Part shown: positions 42,700-50,953 of the stretch, one piece after another | Layout: each line of letters opens with the position of its first letter | Numbering within the stretch: position 1 is the stretch's first letter | Assembly: GCF_000720475.1 (NCBI RefSeq) | Contig: NZ_JOAP01000008.1 | Location: 62,001 to 126,000 of the forward strand | DNA length: 64,000 nt | Origin: Streptomyces aureocirculatus | Lineage (GTDB): Bacteria > Actinomycetota > Actinomycetes > Streptomycetales > Streptomycetaceae | Direction: 5' to 3' | The notes under the pieces: generated by a model | Database searches by the model: none | The model's input: only the letters and a program-made list of their open reading frames with translations | What the model was told of the DNA's origin: nothing | Translations under genes and position numbers: made by a program

Positions 42700-44226
42700 C
42701 TAGGTAACGCCGTGGAGAGCCAGCCTGCGCGATTGCAGAAGCTCGTTGAGCACGCGCACCGGTGACGTGGGGTACATCGCCAGACGGGCGTCGAGCGCCG
42801 TCTCCCATTGCTCGGTCAGTCCGACCATGAGGCGCTTGCGCATGCCAGGGGTGACGTGGGCATAACGCGCCGAGACGGAGCCATCGATGTGGCCCATGCG
42901 CTCGTCCATCAGGACCTTTTCCGTGCCGAGGTCCTCCATCATGGTCCGATGGGTATGACGCAGGCCATGGGGCGTGAGGCCCTTGGCGATCGGGAGCCAG
43001 CAGGCGTCGGCCCGAGCGGTGGCGCCTCGTCCCCGGGCCGGGATGCCGGGCCACGGCGCGCCGAGGATCGGCACCGGGCGGGCCTCCTGGGGCGCCTTCT
43101 TCGGGTACCAGCCGGAGACCGCTGGGGTGAACAGCCAGGTCGCAAATCCGTTCCTGCGCCAGTGGGCCGCGTGCTCGGTGGTCGTGCCGCCACGCACGAA
43201 TCCGAGGTCGGCGATCGCCTGCTCGACACGGACTCGGGTGTCCTCCCGTACACGGTCGGAGTGGTTGAGGACGTTGGACACTGTGCCGGTGGAGACTCCG
43301 GCACGGCGTGCGACGTCGACGAGCTTCGCGCCCTGGTGGCCACCGGTACGAGCCGCGCCCTGGCCTCGGAAGACGTACGTCCTGCCGTGGCAGGGGCAGG
43401 CCGTCGGCGTCGTTCGGGCGACGTGGTTGAAGACCAGGGCGGACAGCCAGTCCGGCGAGTCGATGGTGCGGTAGCTGTCGTCCTTGGGCGGGCAGCGCAC
43501 CAGCTCGCCGGTGTCGAGCTCGTACAGCTGCCACTCGACGCGGAAGGCCGCAGGGCGGACGAACTCCGTTTCCAGACCGACGATTTCGCCCCAGCGTTTG
43601 CCGGTGTAGCCCTTGAGAACCGTGGCGACGAACTCGTCGTCGCGGCCGGAGAGCAGGGCCGCCCGCTCAGCGGTGAGCAGGATGCCGAGCGCATCGGTGA
43701 CGACCTTCTCCGGGCCGCGGTCGCGGGAGCGGCCGGCACGCTTGCCGCGCCCGCGCCGTCGGGCGGCCGGGTTGGACGTGAGCAGGCCCTCGTCGATCGC
43801 GTCCTCGAAGATCAGGTGGAGCGTGGAGCGCCAGGTCTTGACGCTGGAGGCCGAGTACGCGGCCCGCTCCTTCTTCTCCCACAGCTCGACATCGGTGCGC
43901 AGGATGCCTGCGAGCGCCTTGTCCTCGAAGTCGGGGAGCAGGTGCTCCTCGATGTGGCGCTTGTAGTTCTGCATCGTCGAGGCGGCCAGGTCCTGGGCGG
44001 CGTACCAGCGGCTCGCGTACTCGCCGAAGGTCTCCTGGCCGAGTGCCGGGTCGCGCCAGTCTCCGCGCCGGTACTTGTTCTCCGCCTCACTCGCGGCACG
44101 CTGGGCCTCGCCCTTGGTGGCGAACTTGATCGCCTTGCCGTTGTCGTCGGCGACCGTGAGGTGCTTGCCGGGCGCGATCTTGTACCGGCCGCGCCAGTAG
44201 TTTCCGCGCTTCTCCGCGAAACCCAC
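42700..44226 (-). CDS. int: Tyrosine integrase with internal LacI-type HTH
   Basis: 508 aa. An N-terminal AP2-like arm-binding domain (residues 1-60) and SAM-like core-binding domain (60-160) precede the catalytic domain, with box I Arg211 (GKRWGEIVGL), HGLRH at 420-424 (His420, Arg423), His446 (MGHIDGS) and nucleophile Tyr455 (SARYAHVTPG). Between box I and box II, residues about 299-347 are a LacI-family helix-turn-helix and hinge start: KLVDVARRAGVSTGTVSNVL then VRVEQAIADLGF. It should catalyse site-specific integration and excision, presumably at tRNA-Pro. The xis-like gene lies upstream in the same orientation, 27 bp away. Confidence 0.9.
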   Translation of the reverse strand: MGFAEKRGNYWRGRYKIAPGKHLTVADDNGKAIKFATKGEAQRAASEAENKYRRGDWRDPALGQETFGEYASRWYAAQDLAASTMQNYKRHIEEHLLPDFEDKALAGILRTDVELWEKKERAAYSASSVKTWRSTLHLIFEDAIDEGLLTSNPAARRRGRGKRAGRSRDRGPEKVVTDALGILLTAERAALLSGRDDEFVATVLKGYTGKRWGEIVGLETEFVRPAAFRVEWQLYELDTGELVRCPPKDDSYRTIDSPDWLSALVFNHVARTTPTACPCHGRTYVFRGQGAARTGGHQGAKLVDVARRAGVSTGTVSNVLNHSDRVREDTRVRVEQAIADLGFVRGGTTTEHAAHWRRNGFATWLFTPAVSGWYPKKAPQEARPVPILGAPWPGIPARGRGATARADACWLPIAKGLTPHGLRHTHRTMMEDLGTEKVLMDERMGHIDGSVSARYAHVTPGMRKRLMVGLTEQWETALDARLAMYPTSPVRVLNELLQSRRLALHGVT

Positions 44227-44253
44227 GTATTCCTCCCCTTCCCGTGTCGTCGG

Positions 44254-44697
44254 CTAGGCGGCTGTCCCGAACTGGCTCTGACGGGCTCGGCGTGGTGGCC
44301 GGGCGCGCAGGCGAGCCTTGGACGCGGCAGACGACGGAGAAGGCTGAGGTGAGGGGGACTTGGGCGCAGGAGGAGCTTCGGCTCGCTGCCGCGGAATTGC
44401 GGGGCGGGTCTCGTGCATGCGGATGATCTCCGCTAGGTGCTCGTCGGTGAAGCGGTAGGCACGACCGACCCTCGTGAAGGGGATGAGCCGTCGGCGGGCG
44501 CGGTCCTTGACCCACCAGGCCGAGCAGCCGAGTACGTCGGCGATCTCCTCGGGGACGTAGAGGCGCGGCAGCGAGGAGCCGCCGTCGGGTCGGAGCGGAG
44601 CAGGCGTGGGCGCGGCGGGTATTGCGGCTTGGGGCAAGAGTGAGGGGTCCTTACGTAGGCGGTGCTGGGGGGCATGAGTTGGAATGCCCGCGATCAC
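44254..44697 (-). CDS. Excisionase-like helix-turn-helix protein
   Basis: 147 aa from GTG 44697, overlapping the XRE gene stop (GTGA). The central region LYVPEEIADVLGCSAWWVKD, then RRLIPFTRVGRAYRFTDEHL, is a MerR/excisionase-type winged helix with the usual helix-wing arrangement. Pro-rich flanks surround it (N-terminal 45 residues and C-terminal PSPQPSPSS). Located between the XRE regulator and integrase, it probably acts as recombination directionality factor. Confidence 0.8.
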   Translation of the reverse strand: MIAGIPTHAPQHRLRKDPSLLPQAAIPAAPTPAPLRPDGGSSLPRLYVPEEIADVLGCSAWWVKDRARRRLIPFTRVGRAYRFTDEHLAEIIRMHETRPAIPRQRAEAPPAPKSPSPQPSPSSAASKARLRARPPRRARQSQFGTAA

Positions 44698-44951
44698 AGC
44701 GCGGTGTCGCCCTCCAGGAGGGCGAAGGGCGGGACGTGGAGGGCCTGGGCCAGGGCAGCGAGGTCGTCGATGTCGCAGCGACGCTGGGCGCGTTCGATAC
44801 GGGAGAGCGCCGTGTTCGACATCGGGTGGCCGAGGGCGGTCACACGGGCGGCGAGCTGGCGTTGGGAAAGTCCGCGCTCGGTACGGAGAATTTCGATGGT
44901 TCGGGCGGTCCGGATTCCTACTGGACCGATTTGAAGGGGTCGGGCTGCCAT
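44694..44951 (-). CDS. XRE-family transcription regulator
   Basis: 85 aa from ATG 44951. The start is uncertain, since AAGGCGAG lies 17 bp upstream and a longer frame opens at 45044. The helix-turn-helix is IEILRTERGLSQRQLAARV followed by MSNTALSRIERAQRRC, a Cro/C1-type pattern. It is divergent from the replication-like genes and heads the xis-int operon, so it is the likely element repressor. Confidence 0.82.
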   Translation of the reverse strand: MAARPLQIGPVGIRTARTIEILRTERGLSQRQLAARVTALGHPMSNTALSRIERAQRRCDIDDLAALAQALHVPPFALLEGDTAL

Positions 44952-45426
44952 GGGTTTTTTGTAGCTCGCCTTCTCCGGTTTCGCTAACCGGGGATCGTCT
45001 GCTATAAAGCACCGCCGCGATTCCCAAACCGGCAACTCGGGCATTCAGGGGTCAGGGATGGAATGCCCAGCCTCGCTCTGACGTGCGGTGTTGTGTTGTA
45101 GCTTCCCCGGCAGCGGGCCGTCAACGGTTCGGCAATGTGATCCTTCTGGCTCGGTTAATCGTGCCGTCGATTTCGGCGACCGGGGATCGCGCCTTACTGT
45201 TTTGGCGGGGCGCCGCCCACCTCATTTCCAACGGCATTTCTGCCGTGAGAGATGGGGGTGGACTTATGCGGTGGGGTGTGGCTGTGTTGACGACACCCCC
45301 GCATACGCGGATGCCTGCGGCGCACGCCACGCCGTAGGTCACGAACCGCCCCTCTCTCCCACCCCCGACCAACGACGGTGAGCCCTGCCCAACCGCCCGG
45401 CCACCGAGTGAGGACACCCACCTGCC
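44952..45426. promoter_or_regulatory. Divergent regulatory region of the mobilizable element
   Basis: 475 bp without a convincing gene, AT-richer than its surroundings (for example at 45080-45250). It should contain the promoters for the repressor-xis-int unit and for the replication/mobilization genes. Opposing short repeats CCGGGGATCG (44989 and 45180) might be operator half-sites; this is tentative. Confidence 0.5.
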
Positions 45427-46347
45427 TTGGCACGGATACGCACCATCAAGCCGGAAGCCTTCACCTCTGAGTCGCTGGCCGAGGTCTCGATCTCCGCGGA
45501 ACGGACCTTCTTCGGGCTCCTCACCCAGGCCGACGACCACGGCCGCTTCCGCGACCAAGCCGCCGTCATCGCCGGTGCCCTGTGGTCACTGCGCCCCGAA
45601 CACGGCCCGCTGGCGGTCGAGGACGACCTCACCCAGCTCGCCGGGGCCGGCCTGATCTGCCGCTACGAAGGCGACGACGGCAAGAACTACCTGCACATCG
45701 TCACCTGGGCCAAGCACCAGAAGATCAATCGGCCCAGCGGCAGCCGCTGCCCCGCCTGCCCGCGCCACGAGGGCGGACGGCCCGCGCAGCCCTCCGGGAG
45801 CCATCACGCAGGACTCACGGAGCCTTCGGTGAGCTCTCCCGGAGTTCTCGCTGAGGAGTCGCGCACTCTGCGGGAGCCTTCGGTGAAGAGCGGCGAAACC
45901 GCAGCTCAGGAGGGTTTCAGTGAGGGATCACGGAACATTCCGGGAGGGCTCACTGAGGACTCAGTGAGCCCTCATGGTCCGGATCTAGGACCTAGGATCC
46001 TGGATCTAGGATCACCTCCGGTGGGGGGCGCGAGCGCCCCCGCACCCGAGACCGTTTCGGCCAAGGCGCTCATCGCCGAGTACGCCGCCGCATGCGCCAA
46101 CCGACCGCCCAGCAGCTTCATGGGGCATCTCGGCAAGGAGACCGCCCGTCTGCTCGCCGAAGGCATCGACGCGGCGTACGTGCGCGCCGGGCTCGAGCGG
46201 CTGCGTGCCAAGGGCCTGCACCCCAACGTGCTGCCGAGCCTGGTCAACGAGGCCATGAACCCGCCCGCGCCGAGCGCCACGTCCGCAGGGCACCGGCCGT
46301 GGACCAACCCAGTCGACGCGCAGGCCGCGTACGGAGGTGAGCTGTGA
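45427..46347 (+). CDS. Element replication-associated protein (phage/ICE hypothetical)
   Basis: 306 aa from TTG 45427, with AGGA upstream. The N-terminal domain RIRTIKPEAFTSESLAEVSI and ERTFFGLLTQADDHGRFRDQ is widespread in actinophages and integrative elements upstream of DnaC-like genes. A Ser/Glu-rich central linker containing repeated EPSV/EDSV motifs follows, then a C-terminal helical domain (LIAEYAAACANRPPSSF). It resembles DnaD/replication-initiation organisers, but that is inference. It overlaps the next gene by 4 bp (GTGA). Confidence 0.72.
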   Translation: MARIRTIKPEAFTSESLAEVSISAERTFFGLLTQADDHGRFRDQAAVIAGALWSLRPEHGPLAVEDDLTQLAGAGLICRYEGDDGKNYLHIVTWAKHQKINRPSGSRCPACPRHEGGRPAQPSGSHHAGLTEPSVSSPGVLAEESRTLREPSVKSGETAAQEGFSEGSRNIPGGLTEDSVSPHGPDLGPRILDLGSPPVGGASAPAPETVSAKALIAEYAAACANRPPSSFMGHLGKETARLLAEGIDAAYVRAGLERLRAKGLHPNVLPSLVNEAMNPPAPSATSAGHRPWTNPVDAQAAYGGEL

Positions 46348-47069
46348 CCACGGTGACCTCCGCGATCTCTGCCCGCGAGCCACGCCAACTGGGCGGCGCC
46401 GTGGCCAAGCTGGAGGCGATCCTGGCCGCCCGCGACATTGACCCCGCTACCGCGGACGACGCGGCGCCGTCGCCGGAGCCGGTGACCGCGCTGGAGCTGG
46501 CCGCCGCCCGCATCCCGCGCCGCTACCGCGACGCACTGGCCGACCATGCCCACGTGTCGGCCTGGGTCGAGGAGATCGCGGCCGCGGGACGGCCGGGGCC
46601 AGGCGGCGCACCGGGCATCGCCTACGGCCCCTCGCTGCTGATCGCGGGCCCGACCGGCACCGGCAAGACCTACCAGGCGTACGGCGCCATCCGCTCGCTG
46701 CTCGGCGCCGGGGTCCGGCTGCGCTGGGAGGCCATCACCACCGCTGAGCTGCACGCCACCCTGCGCCCGCGCCAGGGCCACGACGGCGAACGCCGCTTCC
46801 AGGAACTGGCCCGCAGCCCGCTGCTGCTCCTCGACGACCTCGGCGCCGCCAAGGCATCAGAGTGGACCGAGGAGCTGACCTACCGGCTCATCGACCACCG
46901 GTACGTCCACGAGCTGCCTACCCTCATCACCACCAACCTCCCCATCGCCGACCTGCGCACCGCCGTCGGCGACCGCGTCGCCTCCCGCCTCGCCGAGATG
47001 ACCCGCCGCGTCATCCTCGATGGCCCCGACCGCAGGCGCCGCACGGTCACCGGCCCGCGCGGGTATTAA
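46344..47069 (+). CDS. DnaC/IstB-like ATPase
   Basis: 241 aa, GTG start coupled to the preceding stop. Walker A is IAGPTGTGKTYQAYG at residue about 95; Walker B is LLLLDDLGAAKASEW; sensor I is TLITTNLPIADL; and the Arg finger region is ASRLAEMTRRVILDG. It belongs to the AAA+ helicase loader group, so it probably loads the host DnaB helicase at the element's origin. Confidence 0.85.
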   Translation: MTTVTSAISAREPRQLGGAVAKLEAILAARDIDPATADDAAPSPEPVTALELAAARIPRRYRDALADHAHVSAWVEEIAAAGRPGPGGAPGIAYGPSLLIAGPTGTGKTYQAYGAIRSLLGAGVRLRWEAITTAELHATLRPRQGHDGERRFQELARSPLLLLDDLGAAKASEWTEELTYRLIDHRYVHELPTLITTNLPIADLRTAVGDRVASRLAEMTRRVILDGPDRRRRTVTGPRGY

Positions 47070-47526
47070 CAGGCCCTTGCGCCCCGGCGCCGCCTCGACC
47101 GTCTCGTCGACAGCAAGCTGGCCACCAAGGCCGACGGCGTTGCCGAAGAGGGACGAGCAGACCCGCTCCTACGCCACCGTCCGATGCCTCACCGCCGTCG
47201 GCTGAATCCCTACCGGTGCGCGCGGAGCGATCACGCGAGCGTCCACACCGTACATGCGCCCAGGCGTACACGCGCGGAGCCCTCTTCAGAACGGCCCGCG
47301 TGCACGCCCCTCACTCCCGCCCCACAGGCCCCACCTCTCCACCCTGGAGCCCACTGCCTTGCACTTTCCTGCCCCGAGCGCACCGACAGCTATACGCGGC
47401 AACCACAGCACCCATGCAGGCAGTGACCCTGCTACCGCCCGCTCCGGCCGCCGACGACAAGGCCCTCGCCAACATGACGATCCTGGCGATGCTCGCCGGG
47501 CGCCCGCCCCCACTGGGGAGCGTCGC
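47070..47526. other. Gap of about 460 bp with only weak ORFs
   Basis: No well-supported gene. An ATG at 47414 opens a 72-aa frame (MQAVTLLPPAPAADD...) with good third-position GC in its first part, but it runs 106 bp into the DUF2637 gene and is unproven. The remainder has mixed codon use. Confidence 0.4.
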
Positions 47527-48522
47527 GTGCACCGCAACGGACGCATCACCCTCGTCATCGGCCTGGTCGCCGTCGTCCTCATGGCCTTCCGCGTCTCATG
47601 GAACGCACTGTCCGACGTGGCCCGAGCCATAGGCGCAGACCCCACCGCAGCCCTGCTCTACCCGATCGTGATCGACGGGCTGATGGCCCTTGCACTGGTC
47701 GCCACGCTCGTGCTGACCGGTCCCGACCGGAAGTTCGCGCTGCGGGTCCTGGCGGCCTACACAATCGCCAGCCTCCTGCTGAACTACGTCCACGGCCTCG
47801 TCCCGGCCCTGCACACCACGTCGATCCAGTGGGGCCGACTGACCGACCGGGCCCCGGCGAACTGGGCCCTGGTGCTGCTGGCGACCTCGCTCCCAGTCGG
47901 CTCGATCTACTTCGGGTCGGACCTCGTGGCGAAGGTGCTGCACCACACCCCCGAGTCGGCCGACCCAGCCGAAACGGCCCCTGGCCGGTCGGCCAGCCAG
48001 CAAGCTGACGAGTCGGCTAGTGAGCAGACCGCACAGCCGACGTCTGACCAGGGTGAATCGGCCCCCGGCCAGCCGACCGAGTCGACCCCCGTGAAGGTCG
48101 CCGAAGCGCCCGCGACAGGGCCGACCGCAGCCGACGAGTCGGCCCCCGCCCCTGCTGCCCGGCCGCCCCGGTCGGCCGCCGTGGCGGAGTCGACCGGAGC
48201 CGCCTCGCGTCGAACGACCGGTCGGATCCCCGCCGCCAAGTCGACCGCCGACCGCACCCGGACCGACGCCGAAATCCTCGACGCGGCCCGACTCCTGACC
48301 TCCAACTGGAGCGACGACAGGCTGACCGCCGAGCGCCTGCGCGACGAACTACGGATCGGCCAGAAACGCGCCCGCGTCGTCCGCGACCAGCTGAAGGCCG
48401 AACGCACCGGCCAGGCCAAGTCCGCCGCGTACGACGACTTCGAACGCGAGCCTCTCGACGAACTCGACAAGGCCGCCGCCCAGCAGCAGGGCGAACCCAA
48501 CGCGCCTGCCGACGCCGCCTGA
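47527..48522 (+). CDS. DUF2637 membrane protein (SpdB-like)
   Basis: 331 aa from GTG 47527 with GGGGAG upstream. Four hydrophobic segments span about residues 5-150 (LVIGLVAVVLMAFRVSW, LYPIVIDGLMALALVATLVL, VLAAYTIASLLLNYV, WALVLLATSLPVGSIYFG). A hydrophilic linker of Ser/Glu/Ala/Pro (150-240) and a basic C-terminal helix-turn-helix-like region (DAARLLTSNWSDDRLTAERL) follow. DUF2637 proteins recur in actinobacterial plasmids and integrative elements and are linked to conjugative spread; exact function unproven. Confidence 0.85.
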   Translation: MHRNGRITLVIGLVAVVLMAFRVSWNALSDVARAIGADPTAALLYPIVIDGLMALALVATLVLTGPDRKFALRVLAAYTIASLLLNYVHGLVPALHTTSIQWGRLTDRAPANWALVLLATSLPVGSIYFGSDLVAKVLHHTPESADPAETAPGRSASQQADESASEQTAQPTSDQGESAPGQPTESTPVKVAEAPATGPTAADESAPAPAARPPRSAAVAESTGAASRRTTGRIPAAKSTADRTRTDAEILDAARLLTSNWSDDRLTAERLRDELRIGQKRARVVRDQLKAERTGQAKSAAYDDFEREPLDELDKAAAQQQGEPNAPADAA

Positions 48523-48616
48523 TTCCCCACGTTCACCTCACCCTCACGGCCCACCCCGAGCTCCTCGGGAGGCAGCGCGGGGCCCTCGACACCAGCACCC
48601 CACGGAGATCCACCTC

Positions 48617-49222
48617 ATGCACGACCCGCACCACGAACCCGTCGCAGCTCAGCAGCAGACGATCACCACATCCGTTACACGCGCAGCAAGTTGTCGGGTA
48701 AGGAGTCCTTACCCGACCTCCGCCCCACAGGGGGCGGAGGCTTCCGGCGCCGAGGGGGCACCGGAGTCGGCCGGCCCGGGGGAGCCGACCGAGGGAGGGA
48801 CAAGCGAGCCGTCGCCGAACGCGCCACAGCATCCTGCACCGCGTCGCCGTCTGCGTGACAAGCAGCTGCGCGAGCACCGCGTCCATCCCCGCTACAACGA
48901 CGACGAGTACGCCCTAGTGAAGAACGCTGCCGCCTTGAGCCGTATGAAGCCCGGCGGCTACGTCGCCGAGTGCTCGCTGGCCGCCGCCCGCTCCGATGAC
49001 CCCACCGCCGCGGTCGCCGACTACCGGACCATGGTCAAGGCGCTGATGGCCGCCAACGGGCAACTGGGCAAGATCGGCAACAACCTCAATCAGCTCACCT
49101 GGCACCTCAACAAGGACGGCGCCTGGCCCCAGCCCGACACCGTCCAGCGGCTCCTGGCACGCGTCGAGGCGTCGATCGCCGAAGTGGACGCAGCCGTCGC
49201 CCAGGTCACAGAGGGCCGGTGA
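48617..49222 (+). CDS. mobC: MobC-family relaxosome accessory protein
   Basis: 201 aa. ATG 48617 is preceded by CGGAG; the first 70 residues are poorly conserved and overlap the hairpin region. From about residue 80 the MobC pattern appears: RVHPRYNDDEYALVKNAA, MKPGGYVAECSLAAA, MVKALMAANGQLGKIGNNLN. MobC helps the relaxase bind and melt oriT. It ends 4 bp before the relaxase start. Confidence 0.87.
   Translation: MHDPHHEPVAAQQQTITTSVTRAASCRVRSPYPTSAPQGAEASGAEGAPESAGPGEPTEGGTSEPSPNAPQHPAPRRRLRDKQLREHRVHPRYNDDEYALVKNAAALSRMKPGGYVAECSLAAARSDDPTAAVADYRTMVKALMAANGQLGKIGNNLNQLTWHLNKDGAWPQPDTVQRLLARVEASIAEVDAAVAQVTEGR
48693..48739. other. Candidate oriT: two adjacent perfect hairpins
   Basis: GTCGGGTAAGGA/TCCTTACCCGAC (12-bp arms, 1-nt centre, 48693-48717) is followed directly by CTCCGCCCC/GGGGCGGAG (9-bp arms, 4-nt loop, 48718-48739). 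Paired inverted repeats immediately next to mobC-mobA are the usual setting of a MOB-type origin of transfer. Here they fall inside the poorly conserved 5' part of the mobC frame. The nic site cannot be assigned. Confidence 0.55.
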
Positions 49223-49226
49223 GCCG

Positions 49227-50906
49227 GTGATACCCAAGATCATCCTCGGCAGGGGTCCGGAGGCTACCCGCCGCACGATCGGCTACCTCTTCGGCAAGGG
49301 CCGGGCCAATGAGCACACCGACCCACATCTGGTGGCGTCTTGGAACGGCTTCGCCCCTGACCCCGGCCGCAGCCCCCACCGCCACCCGAAGGAGGTGGAA
49401 AAGCAGCTTGTCGCCCAGCTCGACCAGCCCGTGCAGATGCTCGGCGACAAGGCGCCCAAGGACACCGTGTGGCACTGCCCCGTCCGTGCCGCACCCGAGG
49501 ACCCCATCCTCACCGACGCCCAGTGGGCCGATATCGCCCGCCGCATCGTGGCCGCCGCCGGCATCGCCCCCGACGGGGACGAGGAAGCCTGCCGCTGGGT
49601 GGCCGTGCGCCACGCCGACGACCACATCCACATCGCCGCCACCCTCGTCCGCCAGGACGGCCGACGCCCCCAGCGCGACTACGACCAGCGCGCCGTCCAG
49701 CGTGAGGCTCGTCAGATCGAAATCGACTACGGGCTGCGGCGGTTGAAGCCGGGCGACGGCACCGCCGCCAAGCGCCCCACTAGCCAAGAGCACTTCAAGG
49801 CCAAGCGCCTGGGCCAGGACGCCACATCCCGTGAGATCTTGCGCCTGCGCGTACGCCGCGCGGTGGCCGCCGCCTCCAGCGAAGCTGAGTTCTTCGCGTT
49901 CCTTGAAGCGACCGGCGTGAACGTACGCCCGAAGACCGAGCCGTCCGGCGACGTGACCGGCTACAGCGTCGCTCTGCCCGGCGACGTCAATAAGCAGGAC
50001 GAACCCATCTGGTACGCGGGCTCCACCCTCGCCGGCGACCTCTCCCTGCCCAAGATCCGCCAGCGCCTCACGCACACCAGCCCCGAGCCCGCCCCCATCC
50101 CGCTGGGCGATCCGTGGCACCAGGCCACGGCCGCCACCGAACGCATCCCCCACCACCTCACCCGTGGTGACGATCCCGCCGCCCAGGGCCAGCTCGTCGC
50201 ACTCGGTGCCGCCTTGGATTTGCTGCCGCTCACCGCACCGGCCGGGGTGAGGGGCGAACTGGAACGGGCCGCCTCGGCGTTCGAGCGCGCCACCCGCTCC
50301 CGCATCGCCGCCGACGACGCCAGTGCCCGCGTCCTGCGACGCAGCGTCCAGGCGATCTGGCACAACCCCGCAGCCGTGGGCGACGGGTCCGGCCTGGCGA
50401 TGCTGATCGACGCCGCGCTCACCGCGGTCGCCTTCGCCCGGCACTGGCACCGCACCCGCCAGCACGCCCAGCAGGAGGCGGCAGCCGAACAGGCCCTCCG
50501 CCACCTGCAGACCGCATACGCGCAGATCGCCACACCGGTGCTGGACAGCCTCGCCCGCCACGCACCCACCCTGCAGACCAAGCATCGCCTCGCCCAGTAC
50601 GTCCACAAGGCGGTGCCTACCTACGCCGAGCGCATTCTTGACGACGCCGCCTGGGATGCCTTGGCCGCAGTACTGGCCGAGGCCGAGAAGGCAGGGCATA
50701 ACGCGGCCACCGTCCTCGACCAGGCTGTCAGCCAACGCACCCTGGACGACGCCCGCAGCCCCGCCCGCACCCTGACCTGGCGCATCCAGCGCCTCGGCCA
50801 ACGCCACGCCCCCGGCCCTCGCGCCCAGGCCACCGTGCAGCACCCCGTCCCCGGCACCAGCGCACCCGGCGTCAGGCCAGCTAACGGTGCCGCTCGTCGG
50901 CGCTGA
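49227..50906 (+). CDS. mobA: MobA/VirD2-type relaxase
   Basis: 559 aa from GTG. The N-terminal relaxase domain (1-200) opens IPKIILGRGPEATRRTIGYL and contains the metal-binding three-His motif WVAVRHADDHIHIAATL at about residues 125-140. A candidate catalytic Tyr is Tyr20 in TIGYLFGKG. The C-terminal half is a long helical region with Ala/Arg-rich coiled-coil character. It should nick oriT and pilot single-stranded DNA using a conjugation machine supplied in trans. Confidence 0.88.
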   Translation: MIPKIILGRGPEATRRTIGYLFGKGRANEHTDPHLVASWNGFAPDPGRSPHRHPKEVEKQLVAQLDQPVQMLGDKAPKDTVWHCPVRAAPEDPILTDAQWADIARRIVAAAGIAPDGDEEACRWVAVRHADDHIHIAATLVRQDGRRPQRDYDQRAVQREARQIEIDYGLRRLKPGDGTAAKRPTSQEHFKAKRLGQDATSREILRLRVRRAVAAASSEAEFFAFLEATGVNVRPKTEPSGDVTGYSVALPGDVNKQDEPIWYAGSTLAGDLSLPKIRQRLTHTSPEPAPIPLGDPWHQATAATERIPHHLTRGDDPAAQGQLVALGAALDLLPLTAPAGVRGELERAASAFERATRSRIAADDASARVLRRSVQAIWHNPAAVGDGSGLAMLIDAALTAVAFARHWHRTRQHAQQEAAAEQALRHLQTAYAQIATPVLDSLARHAPTLQTKHRLAQYVHKAVPTYAERILDDAAWDALAAVLAEAEKAGHNAATVLDQAVSQRTLDDARSPARTLTWRIQRLGQRHAPGPRAQATVQHPVPGTSAPGVRPANGAARRR

Positions 50907-50953
50907 CCGGGCACAGAGGGCCAGGAGCCGCTGGCCCAACGCGGCGGCCGCGT

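Larger units (their letters stand above)
38912..50906. mobile_element. tRNA-Pro-associated integrative mobilizable element, right end unresolved
   Basis: Genes from the tRNA onward lose the conserved core order and include an integrase stump (41695-41913), a full integrase, an excisionase-like gene, an XRE repressor, primosome-like genes, a DUF2637 protein, MobC and a relaxase. No TraB/FtsK-like translocase or RepSA-type initiator is seen, so it would be mobilizable in trans. Two TTGGGAG repeats directly after the tRNA (38970-39000) could be integrase arm sites. No second copy of the tRNA 3' end was seen in the window, so the element may extend past 64000 or its right end may be decayed. Confidence 0.7.

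Noticed and set aside
47414..47632. 72-residue frame upstream of and overlapping DUF2637
   Set aside because: Overlaps a confident gene by 106 bp and has no identifiable family; left as a possibility only.
48546..48556. CCCACCCCGAG as a possible attR core
   Set aside because: Matches only about 8 bases of the tRNA-Pro acceptor end, which is chance level in this GC-rich sequence.
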